DNA from: JBOGXA01 sp050694175
GTDB lineage: Bacteria; Actinomycetota; CADDZG01; WHSQ01
Direction of reading: 5' to 3'
Length of the DNA stretch: 64,000 nt
Assembly: GCA_050694175.1 (NCBI GenBank)
Contig: JBOGXA010000020.1
Span: 3,053 to 67,052 of the forward strand
Made by a program: the position numbers and the translations under genes. The notes below the pieces were generated by a model, which saw only the letters and a list, made by a program, of their open reading frames with translations, ran no database searches and was not told where the DNA came from. Within the stretch, counting starts at the first letter, position 1, and the number at the start of each line of letters is the position of its first letter. Of this stretch, positions 49,447 through 56,821 are shown one piece after another.

Positions 49447-50322
49447 ATGCAACCGATGAAGCCCCCCACGTTCCGATATCTGCGGCCCGAATCGGTGACG
49501 GAAACGCTCAGTATTTTGACGACCGAGGAGGACGCAAAGATCCTCGCCGGGGGGCAAAGCCTCGTCCCCGCCATGAACTTCCGACTCGCTCGACCGAGCG
49601 TGCTTATCGACATCAACCATCTATCCGAGCTGGACTTGCTCGAGGTGGAAGACGGCCGGCTACGGATAGGCGCACTCGTCCGGCACAGCAGACTCGAAGA
49701 CCCCGTCATAGACGATCCACTCGGTGACCTCTTGACGTCCGCATCGCATTACGTTGGCCACTATCCGATCAGGGTCCGAGGAACCTTCGGCGGGAGCATC
49801 AGTCATGCCGATCCGGCAGCGGAGTGGTGCCTAATAGCTCGAACCGTCGACGCAGAGCTCGTCGCCGCGAGCGAACGAGGAACGCGAACCATCGCCGCCT
49901 CCGACTTCTTTCAAACGGTCTTCACAACCGACCTTGCTGAAGATGAATTGCTCACCGAGGTCCGGATGCCCGTCCTCGGCGAGCACGCGCGCGTTGGATT
50001 CTCGGAATTCAGTCGCCGGGCTGGCGATTTCGCGCTCGTAGCAGTGGCCGTGGTCCTCGACGTCGAAGACGAGATCGTGCGTAGCGCCCGGATCGGCGTC
50101 GCAGGACTGGGTGGCCGCCCGGAGCGCGCGGAGGAAGCGGCCTCTCTGCTCACCGGACGATCTTCGTCACGAGAGGCGTTCGAGGAAGCGGCGAACGTCG
50201 CTTCCCAAGAACTGAATCCTTCCGGCGATATCCATGGTTCCCCCGAATACCGCCGGAACCTCATACGCGTCCTGACGAAGCGAGCTCTCGAGCAGACGCT
50301 GGGAGGGGAGCAACCGCAGTGA
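49447..50322 (+). CDS. FAD-binding medium subunit of a molybdenum hydroxylase (CoxM-like)
   Basis: This is a 291-residue protein; an ATG three codons later is an alternative start. The flavin site is AGGQSLVPAM (about 34-43) and VRGTFGGSISHADP, followed by the CO_deh_flav_C domain ending SPEYRRNLIRVLTKRAL. It is the only FAD subunit in the window, although there are four large subunits. It overlaps the 2Fe-2S gene by 4 bp. Confidence 0.93.
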   Translation: MQPMKPPTFRYLRPESVTETLSILTTEEDAKILAGGQSLVPAMNFRLARPSVLIDINHLSELDLLEVEDGRLRIGALVRHSRLEDPVIDDPLGDLLTSASHYVGHYPIRVRGTFGGSISHADPAAEWCLIARTVDAELVAASERGTRTIAASDFFQTVFTTDLAEDELLTEVRMPVLGEHARVGFSEFSRRAGDFALVAVAVVLDVEDEIVRSARIGVAGLGGRPERAEEAASLLTGRSSSREAFEEAANVASQELNPSGDIHGSPEYRRNLIRVLTKRALEQTLGGEQPQ

Positions 50323-50819
50323 CACACCGCATCACTCTGAAGGTGAACGGCAGCGACCACGCGATCGAAGTGGAAGCGAGGAAAACTCTTGCCGATGCTC
50401 TTCGCGAGAACTGCGGTTTGACGGGAACGCATCTCGGGTGCGAGCACGGCGTCTGCGGAGCGTGCACGGTGATCCTCGACGAACGGCCGGTTCGGTCCTG
50501 CCTCATGTTCGCCGTGCAGTGTGAAGGAGCCGAGATCCGAACCGTAGAGGGCCTCAGCAAGGATGGGGCACTGCATCCCGTGCAGAAGGCATTCCGCGAT
50601 CACCATGCCCTTCAATGCGGCTTCTGCACACCCGGCTTCCTGACGCTTGTGGCTGCGGTCCTCGAGGAGCGGCCGGATATCGGGGACGAGGAGATGCTCG
50701 AGGTCCTGTCGTCCAACCTCTGTAGATGCACCGGCTACCAGAACATCATCAAGGCTGTGCGGGCTGCAGCCGAGGAGATGCGCGTCTCGTCCCCCGATTC
50801 GGGAGGTCGATCGCTATGA
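50319..50819 (+). CDS. 2Fe-2S small subunit of a molybdenum hydroxylase (CoxS-like), second copy
   Basis: This is a 166-residue protein with a GTG start inside the FAD gene's stop (GTGA). Ligands Cys41, 46, 49, 61 and Cys100, 103, 135, 137 match the first copy position for position, and long stretches are identical (CGLTGTHLGCEHGVCGACTV). It has an extra short C-terminal tail. A duplication within the cluster is likely. Confidence 0.95.
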   Translation: MTHRITLKVNGSDHAIEVEARKTLADALRENCGLTGTHLGCEHGVCGACTVILDERPVRSCLMFAVQCEGAEIRTVEGLSKDGALHPVQKAFRDHHALQCGFCTPGFLTLVAAVLEERPDIGDEEMLEVLSSNLCRCTGYQNIIKAVRAAAEEMRVSSPDSGGRSL

Positions 50820-50838
50820 ACGAGAGGAAGGTCAACGG

Positions 50839-51648
50839 ATGAAGGTCGTGGACCTAACCCACCCCTGGAGCATCCATACGCCCGGCTGGACGGGCTATCC
50901 GGGTCCCAAGCTCTACTACACGCAGAACTTTCATACTCAGAGGATCGTAAGTCAGGCGATCGAGACGGCGCTACATGTCGGAACGCACATAGATGCCGAG
51001 ATGCACGGTTCCGACGGCGGGGCCGACATCGCCTCCGTGCCACTGGCTCGCCTTATCCACGAGGGCGTTGTCGCAGACATCCGTGACGAGGTCGAAGACT
51101 GGTCGATCATCACGCCCGAGATGATCACCTCGAAAGTGGACGTCAAGCCGGGTGACGTGCTGATTATCTTCACCGGATATCGCGACTACTACGCCGGAAT
51201 GCCGAAGCAGGACATCTCCCGGTACATGAACATGCATCCAGGCCCGGGCATGGAGCTGTGCAACTGGATGGAGGAGATGGAACTCTCGTGGTGGGGCATC
51301 GACTGTGGATCCGGGGATCATCCGATGTGGACGTCGATCCGGTACATGAGGAAGGACCTCTGCGCCCAGTTCGAGAAGAAGGTGGGGATGCCGGTTGAAG
51401 AGTTCTTTCCCCCCTTCACCTACGAAGCCCGCAGCGAGAGGATCGTAGAGGAAACCCTGTGGCCGGCACACTACAAACTGTTCAAGAAAGGCATCATCCA
51501 CGCGGAGAACGTCGGCGGCGACCTCGAGAAGGTTGCCAATCAGCGCTGCGTCGTTGGCGCGTTCCCCTGGAAGCTGGTGGGGGGAGAGGCGTCCATCTGC
51601 CGGATACTCGCCTTCCTCGAGGCCCCCGAAGACATCACGTTCATCTAG
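50839..51648 (+). CDS. Cyclase-family (kynurenine formamidase-like) metal-dependent hydrolase
   Basis: This is a 269-residue protein from the ATG at 50839, with GAGAGGAAGG before it. It begins VVDLTHPWS and has the metal motif HVGTHIDAEMH (His46, His50, Asp52), then MITSKVDVKPGDVLIIFTGY and a terminal CRILAFLEAP. The Pfam Cyclase fold includes kynurenine formamidase and isatin or amide-ring hydrolases. The typical HGTHxD is here HVGTHID. It is 19 bp downstream of the second 2Fe-2S gene, so it is likely cotranscribed. A cyclic or formyl amide produced by the hydroxylases would be a logical substrate. Confidence 0.85.
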   Translation: MKVVDLTHPWSIHTPGWTGYPGPKLYYTQNFHTQRIVSQAIETALHVGTHIDAEMHGSDGGADIASVPLARLIHEGVVADIRDEVEDWSIITPEMITSKVDVKPGDVLIIFTGYRDYYAGMPKQDISRYMNMHPGPGMELCNWMEEMELSWWGIDCGSGDHPMWTSIRYMRKDLCAQFEKKVGMPVEEFFPPFTYEARSERIVEETLWPAHYKLFKKGIIHAENVGGDLEKVANQRCVVGAFPWKLVGGEASICRILAFLEAPEDITFI

Positions 51649-51669
51649 GAAGCGCCGACCTCGGCGACT

Positions 51670-52320
51670 TCAGCGTTCGAGGTTCACCCAGACGGCACGC
51701 ACGTGCCTCTTACCCGCATTCTCGATCTTGTGCGGAAGCTTCGAGTCATACCCGATCGAATCGCCGCGCCGTAGTTCGTATTCATGGCCATCGACCTCGA
51801 CGGTCAACTTCCCCTCCAGAACGACGCCGTACTCGTATCCGGCATGGTGAACAGGAGATGCTCCGCTCCCGGTGCCCGGCTCGTACTCGTTGAAAACGAT
51901 CTCGATGCCGCGAGCGTCGTCCGTTCGGATGATCCGCCGGATCACGCCCTCGGGCGTCTCGATCACCGGCTGATCCGCGACGCGCACGACCGGCTCTCGG
52001 GTCAATCTTGAATCCGTATCGAAGAGATCGGTCATGTGTACACCCAGAGCGGAACAGATAGCCACGAGCGTGCCGATCGATGGGCTTGTCTTACCTCTCT
52101 CGACGAGACTCAGCATTGACGAACTCAACCCCGTCTTGCCGGCGAGCTGCTGGAGCGTCAGATTGCGCTGGGCCCTAAGCCCCCTGATGCGCGTGCCCAA
52201 AAAGGCGACGGTGGCGTGAGCCTCTTCTTCCTCGGCAGCCGCGAGACTGGCGCTACCGAGGCTCCCATGGGTTTGCGGCGTTATAGCGACCGCTCGCTGG
52301 ACCTTTCTTCTAGGGCTCAA
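51670..52320 (-). CDS. XRE-family regulator with C-terminal cupin domain
   Basis: This is a 216-residue protein with a TTG start; GGGAGG lies 8 bases upstream. After a ~40-residue leader comes the helix-turn-helix (LRAQRNLTLQQLAGKTGLS, then LSLVERGKTSPSIGTLVAI). The C-terminal sensor barrel starts near YEPGTGSGASPVHHAGYEYG and ends GYDSKLPHKIENAG. XRE-cupin proteins, such as the PuuR type, are usually local repressors relieved by a small metabolite. It is the only regulator in the 22-55-kb cluster and the best candidate to bind the TTGA-N7-T(C/G)AA sites, one of which lies in its own divergent promoter. Confidence 0.88.
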   Translation of the reverse strand: MSPRRKVQRAVAITPQTHGSLGSASLAAAEEEEAHATVAFLGTRIRGLRAQRNLTLQQLAGKTGLSSSMLSLVERGKTSPSIGTLVAICSALGVHMTDLFDTDSRLTREPVVRVADQPVIETPEGVIRRIIRTDDARGIEIVFNEYEPGTGSGASPVHHAGYEYGVVLEGKLTVEVDGHEYELRRGDSIGYDSKLPHKIENAGKRHVRAVWVNLER

Positions 52321-52439
52321 GCGACTTCCTCCCGACCGGCTCCCCTACGCTCGCACCCCTAACAGTAGGGCAATCAGATGCCCTCATCTGGGATCCGGGG
52401 CACGACGCTACACAACGATTGAATCTTGTGAACAATGGG

Positions 52440-52454
52440 TTGAGTATAGTTGAA
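52440..52454. promoter_or_regulatory. Candidate operator TTGA-N7-TGAA (site 5), regulator's own promoter
   Basis: TTGAGTATAGTTGAA lies 36 bp before the hydrolase start and 119 bp from the regulator start. It contains TATAGT, and on the other strand TATACT, as likely -10 elements. A second, looser copy (ATTG-N11-CAAT at 52418-52436) lies just upstream. This arrangement suits autoregulation plus control of the hydrolase. Confidence 0.5.
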
Positions 52455-52490
52455 GACCGTTCCACCCCTCTAGAAGCTCGAGGATCGATT

Positions 52491-53660
52491 ATGGACGTAT
52501 TCGACACGCTGCTCCGTCTGCACGGGGCGGAAGCCCTCGGTCGGGAGTACGTATTCGTCCGGCTCGCCCGGATGAACATCGCCGGCCACATCGACTACTC
52601 GGAGACTTCGCGCATCCTGCAGGCGATACGCAAGCGATCCGACTGGCTCCCCGCCTGGATGCAAGCCTCCGCTAGGCACGAGCGGCTGGCATCGTCCGCT
52701 CTCGCGCGCGACGCAACGACCTCCGCCGGGGACGGATTCCTGCGTGCCTCGCTCTGCGCCCATTGGGCGACGCTCTTCGCGCAGCCGGAGGAGAAGACCG
52801 ACGCCCATCGCAGGTCCCTCGAGCTCTACCGTCTCGGAAGCATCCACTTCGACCCCCCTGCGGAAAGGGTGGAGGTGCCCTTCGACGGAGACGTGCTGCC
52901 CGGCTACCTGCGGGTTCCTCGAGATGCCCCTCGGCCCAAGGTCGTTCTGATGCTCGGCGGAGCCGACACGAACAAAGAAGAGCTGCACCACTGGGGAACT
53001 GAGTTCTGCCGGCGGGGTCTCGCAGTCCTTCCCTTCGACGGTCCCGGTCAGGGCGAGTTGGCCGCACGCTACGGACGCCTCCCGCTACGGCTGGGAGACT
53101 TCCACCGAGCGGTAACGGCGGTGGTCGATTGGCTCACGGCCAACCGGCCGGACCTGGATCACGAGGGCGTGGGAGTCTTCGGGAATAGTCTCGGTGGTTA
53201 CCTCGCTCTCGACGCGGCCCTTCGCGACGAGCGCGTGGGCGCGGTCATCTGCAACGGCGGCTTCTTCGACGGTCGCAGTTTGGACACCTGGCCCGAGGGC
53301 GTCCTGCGAGCTTTCTCATCGTGTACCGGCCTCGACCTGGTTGCGGTGAGGTCCCACGTGAGAGAGGAGCTCGACCTTCGCAAAGCGCCCGGGCACCACC
53401 GGCCCCCGGCGCTCATCGTCCACGGAGGACGAGAGGATCTATCCGACGAAGACGAGCTGAGGGACGCGGCCATTCTGATGCAGGGTCTCTTCGCTGTGGT
53501 CGAGGACGGCTGGCACACGTGTACGAATCGCGATCATCTCGTCTCCCCGCTATTCGCGGATTGGATGCGTGAAAGCCTTCTGGGACTTAACGAAGGACGC
53601 GGCCACCGCGAACTTCGCCTCGCCGACGAGTCCGATTACGGCCTTGCGATAGACGCTTAG
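52491..53660 (+). CDS. Alpha/beta hydrolase of the 2,6-dihydroxypseudooxynicotine hydrolase-like group
   Basis: The ATG at 52491 is used because the longer frame would start upstream of the operator; GAGGA lies 6 bases before it. This gives 389 residues. Residues 1-120 are a helical cap, followed by the hydrolase domain (VEVPFDGDVLPGYLRVP, FDGPGQGE). The nucleophile Ser233 (FGNSLGG), Asp316 (HGGREDLS) and His342 (EDGWHTC) form the triad. Cap-plus-core layout and length match the C-C bond hydrolase of nicotine breakdown and related carbon-carbon hydrolases. The exact substrate is not implied. It likely cleaves a side chain or an opened ring. Confidence 0.8.
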   Translation: MDVFDTLLRLHGAEALGREYVFVRLARMNIAGHIDYSETSRILQAIRKRSDWLPAWMQASARHERLASSALARDATTSAGDGFLRASLCAHWATLFAQPEEKTDAHRRSLELYRLGSIHFDPPAERVEVPFDGDVLPGYLRVPRDAPRPKVVLMLGGADTNKEELHHWGTEFCRRGLAVLPFDGPGQGELAARYGRLPLRLGDFHRAVTAVVDWLTANRPDLDHEGVGVFGNSLGGYLALDAALRDERVGAVICNGGFFDGRSLDTWPEGVLRAFSSCTGLDLVAVRSHVREELDLRKAPGHHRPPALIVHGGREDLSDEDELRDAAILMQGLFAVVEDGWHTCTNRDHLVSPLFADWMRESLLGLNEGRGHRELRLADESDYGLAIDA

Positions 53661-53681
53661 CAGGCAAACGTCGGGGCACTC

Positions 53682-54572
53682 CTAGCCCTCGAGAGAGATC
53701 ATGATCGTCCCGAGCACCACCCCGAACGCGCCGAGAACCACCCGCGCGTCGATCCTGTCCAGGCGACGAAGGAAAAGCCACGAAAGTAGAAGAACGGGGA
53801 GAGGCTGAGCCGCCACGATGGGCGAGACCACCGAAACCTTCCCTGCCTCGAGCGCCCGGATCAGGGTGAGCACCGCCGCGGCCCCAAGCACCCCCGCGAG
53901 CACGAACCATCCGATGCCGGCCCCGAATCTGATGCGCGAGCGGATCGGGCGCACGAACAATGCCAGAAGCGCCCACACAACCAGTCCCGTCACGGTGCCG
54001 ACCATCGTGCCGAGAAGGGGGTCGGGGGTTATCCCGATGGCGTCTTTACGCAGGAGATCGGCCAGGCCGAAGGCGGCGCCCGCGATCAGAGGAAAGAGGA
54101 TCGGCGGGATGCGCAGGCTCGTAACGGAAGTGCGCAGCCTTTCGCCGCCCACAGAAACGGCCTCTCGTCGGGACAGCACCCACACACTCGAGATCACGAG
54201 GGCAACGCCGAATAGTTGCAGGAGCGAGACCTTCTCCCCGAGGAGCAGGATGCTGAAACTGATGGCGGCCACCGGGTACAGGGTCCCTTGAAGTGGGATC
54301 GATCTTGCGGGTCCGAGCAGGTCGATGCCGATCATGCCCGTGGCGCGTCCGATCGCCGGCCCGAGCAATCCTGCCGCAGCGAAACCGAGCACCGCGGAGG
54401 GAGACGGGGTTGTGGACCCTGCCCAGACGTAAGCAACGAGCGTGACGGCCGAGCCGGAAGCGAGCGTCACCAGCAGACCGGCGAGGACGCTCGTGCCCTC
54501 GGTCCCCCTCCTCACGGCGATGTTGCTGCCGGCGAAGCAGAAGGCAGAGAGGATCGCGAAGCCCTCAGCCAC
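53682..54572 (-). CDS. EamA/DMT-superfamily transporter
   Basis: This is a 296-residue protein with ten predicted helices in two EamA halves. The first half starts FAILSAFCFAGSNIAVRRG and has LGEKVSLLQLFGVALV at its end. The second half starts LFPLIAGAAFGLADLLRK and ends SWLFLRRLDRIDARVVLG. Such carriers usually export small metabolites. It converges on the hydrolase gene, 21 bp apart, at the cluster edge and may export a pathway intermediate. Confidence 0.85.
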   Translation of the reverse strand: MAEGFAILSAFCFAGSNIAVRRGTEGTSVLAGLLVTLASGSAVTLVAYVWAGSTTPSPSAVLGFAAAGLLGPAIGRATGMIGIDLLGPARSIPLQGTLYPVAAISFSILLLGEKVSLLQLFGVALVISSVWVLSRREAVSVGGERLRTSVTSLRIPPILFPLIAGAAFGLADLLRKDAIGITPDPLLGTMVGTVTGLVVWALLALFVRPIRSRIRFGAGIGWFVLAGVLGAAAVLTLIRALEAGKVSVVSPIVAAQPLPVLLLSWLFLRRLDRIDARVVLGAFGVVLGTIMISLEG

Positions 54573-54773
54573 GGGCGGGTGGCGGTGAAGAGAACCGGGG
54601 CGCCGAGGGGCCGGCCGTGGAGGATGGTTGCCGGCCCGGGCGGGTCGTGTGGTCGGGGCCCGACGGCCAGATCGCCAACGGTGACGGAATGCCGAAAATC
54701 GCCGTCGCTCTCGGCGTCCCGATGTGTGAGTAGTATCTAACGAATTTCACTCTTATTAGAAAGAACCACTGTC

Positions 54774-55340
54774 TCAGGACCGCCCCTCGCGGCTCCAGGC
54801 GCGCCTCAGCCACGCCCACAGGCTCATCAGCAGCAGCCGGAACCCGCGGACCTCGGCCGCCCTCACGCCCGCCGCGTCCTCGGGGCTCTCGGCCGAGAGC
54901 TTCTTTTCGATACACCCCGCGAACTCGCGCGTGAGGTGGCCGGAGACTTCCTCGATGAGGCCCGTCCGGCCGAACTGCGCCATGGCACCTTGAAGGGTGA
55001 TGTCGGCGGCCAGCGAGACCCGCGTGCCGGACGGAGTCTCGTTGATCTCGTAGCGAACGCGGGCGGACGCCCTCGACCCCCCCTTCTTGTCCACGCCTCT
55101 CGCCGCGATCGAACCCGTACGGGAACCGGCCTCGAGGTTCTCGATGGCGGCCTCGCCCTGGAATTGCGCGTTCATCGGGCCGAGCTTCACGTTCATCCTC
55201 CCCGCGAAGCGTCCCTCGTCCTGCACGCGGTCCAGCTCGACTCCGGGCATGCACTCGACGACCTGAGGAACGTCCTGGAAGAACTGCCACACCCGGTCGG
55301 GGGCAGTCGGGACCTCGAAGCTTTGCTCGATCCGCGGCAA
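54774..55340 (-). CDS. CoxG-like SRPBCC protein with membrane-binding C-terminus
   Basis: This is a 188-residue protein. It starts PRIEQSFEVPTAPDRVWQFF and VPQVVECMPGVELD, the hallmark of CO dehydrogenase subunit G (CoxG), and continues through the SRPBCC fold (GPMNAQFQGEAAIENL, GAMAQFGRTGLIEEV). The end GFRLLLMSLWAWLRRAW is an amphipathic helix able to anchor to the membrane. In CO oxidisers CoxG ties the Mo enzyme to the membrane electron chain. Here it may do this for the large subunits of this cluster. Confidence 0.88.
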   Translation of the reverse strand: MPRIEQSFEVPTAPDRVWQFFQDVPQVVECMPGVELDRVQDEGRFAGRMNVKLGPMNAQFQGEAAIENLEAGSRTGSIAARGVDKKGGSRASARVRYEINETPSGTRVSLAADITLQGAMAQFGRTGLIEEVSGHLTREFAGCIEKKLSAESPEDAAGVRAAEVRGFRLLLMSLWAWLRRAWSREGRS

Positions 55341-55388
55341 AGCGACCTCCTCAACACGACGGTGACTTTAATCGGGCTCTCTTGAGTT

Positions 55389-55892
55389 TCAGTGTATCTC
55401 AATAAGGTCGACGGTCCGCTTTCGGTCCGCTTTTGGTCCGCTTCTTTCTCCAGCGCGAAGCGCTCTGCGCCGCCGCTCCCGCCCTGAGTGCCGTTTCTGT
55501 AGCGGTGGCTCCCACCAGTCGCCGTGGCCGATCTCGCCCGGGAGATAGCTGGTGCGCTGGCGCCCGTGGGCTAAAAGGAACTCACAACGGATCTTCTGCA
55601 GGTAATCCTTGAGGATCGTGATCCCACCGCCGTAGCCTTGGCGCCGGAGGTGGTCGATGATCACCGTCGCCGGCGCCTCGGAATCGAGCGCGAGCAGTTC
55701 GGCGATCTTGGCCCTGTGGGGGTCGAGCAGCCACGGCCGCCGCTCACGCTCGTAGCGGGGTGACTCCTTTAGCGCCAGGAGCCGGTAGACGGTGGTGCGG
55801 CTCATGCCCAATCGCTCGGCGATCTCGGCCTTGGGGCACTTCTCTCGCTGGAATAGCCTGTGGACCTCGGCCCACTCCTGCACTCTGAACAC
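55389..55892 (-). pseudogene. IS21-family transposase IstA, N-terminal part only
   Basis: The 167-residue frame has the IS21 helix-turn-helix (PKAEIAERLGMSRTTVYRLL), then PPATV-like APATVIIDHLRRQGYGG, and TSYLPGEIGHGDWW, where the family's catalytic domain begins. It then runs into Arg-rich text and stops. The rve catalytic core and the IstB ATPase are missing, so the element was cut near 55480. Confidence 0.75.
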
Positions 55893-55925
55893 TCCTCCCT
55901 CCCCGGTCAGCCTTTTGACCGAGGG

Positions 55926-56007
55926 TCCGTCGAAAACTGGCTGGTGCTACGGCAATGTGTTCAGTTTTCGACCGGCGCGAAGTGTTCAGTTTTCACCCGG
56001 CGTTGAC
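55926..56007 (-). mobile_element. IS21-type terminal end with repeated internal motifs
   Basis: Read from 56007 leftward the sequence starts TGTCAACGCCGGG, with the TGT terminus typical of IS21, then GTGAAAACTGAACAC. A second GTCGAAAACTGAACAC follows 24 bp inside, and a third, inverted partial copy (CCAGTTTTCGAC) lies near 55926-55942. Multiple terminal repeats are characteristic transposase-binding sites of this family. The opposite end is not present. Confidence 0.6.
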
Positions 56008-56389
56008 ACCGCGTCGTAATTGCGTCCATCCGAACGCTGTCACCACGGTCCATGACATGTCATTGGACACCCACCAATTACGCTTTGACGAGGCAAGGCG
56101 GGAACGGTGCTCGTCACGTTCCTAACGAAACCGCTACCAGGCAACTACCAGGCCGCCTCAACCGAGTGGCCTCCCTGCCCATCTACAAACATGACCATCC
56201 GCAACTGGAACACGATCACTCGCCTGCTACGAATGATGGACGAGGGCTAGGCCAGCTACTCGCCTCGGTAGGTTTCGAAACTCGAGGTTTTCACGTACAA
56301 GACTCACGCGTGCTGAAACGCGCGCCCGCGATGTGGCGGTGCCCCGCTATGAGGACTTCCTCGGGCAGTCCTTAGATGTTGAGCGAGTA
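56008..56389. other. Non-coding stretch beside the IS21 end with an integration-type repeat
   Basis: It contains the palindrome ATGACATGTCAT at 56052-56063 and, at 56136-56153, the exact second copy of ACCAGGCAACTACCAGGC found next to tRNA-Lys scar C. No gene is supported. It looks like a boundary between transferred DNA and the chromosome. Confidence 0.45.
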
Positions 56390-56821
56390 CTAACCCTGCT
56401 GCGGCTCACCGTAGTCGACCATCCACATAACCCCGAACTTGTCCTTCAAGCTTCCGAAGTAGTCGCCCCACGGCTGGTCGGAGATCGGCATCTCGACATC
56501 TGCTCCTTGCGAGAGGGCACTGAAGATCCTGTCGGCCTCCTGTCGGCTTTCCGGGACCACGCAGACGTAGTTGTTGTTGCCCTGGACAAGCTGTTGACCG
56601 AGCGCCTCAAGGGTGTCGCTGGCCATGAGGAGACTGTCGCCGATCGGGAGCGCGATGTGCATGATCTTGTCTTGGTCGGTCTCGGGGATGTCGACCCCCT
56701 CCATCGGCATGTCCTTGAACCGGACGACCGATTTGAACTCACCGCCGAATACGGACCTATAGAACGCGAATGCCCCCTCAGCGTTCCCGGCGAAATTGAG
56801 ATACGGATACAGCTTCGTCAT
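56390..56821 (-). CDS. PhnB-like VOC-superfamily protein
   Basis: This is a 143-residue protein. It starts TKLYPYLNFAGNAEGAFAFY, then FGGEFKSVVRFKDMP, LMASDTLEALG and a closing WGDYFGSLKDKFGVMWMVDY, the usual PhnB/glyoxalase-like order. The protein is a small dimer-forming fold with diverse or unknown activities. Its ATG overlaps the stop of the two-domain relative upstream by 4 bp, so the two are coupled. Confidence 0.85.
   Translation of the reverse strand: MTKLYPYLNFAGNAEGAFAFYRSVFGGEFKSVVRFKDMPMEGVDIPETDQDKIMHIALPIGDSLLMASDTLEALGQQLVQGNNNYVCVVPESRQEADRIFSALSQGADVEMPISDQPWGDYFGSLKDKFGVMWMVDYGEPQQG

Noticed and set aside
29500..50819. Aerobic CO dehydrogenase (coxMSL) assignment
   Set aside because: No large subunit has the form I active-site motif AYRCSFR. 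Only a form II-like PYRGAGR in subunit C is close, and that group is not proven to oxidise CO.
49447..53660. Naming the cluster as the nicotine or nicotinate pathway
   Set aside because: Some families agree (Mo hydroxylase, amidases, C-C hydrolase-like protein), but the diagnostic pyridine monooxygenase and ring-cleaving dioxygenase are absent, so a named pathway would be over-reading.
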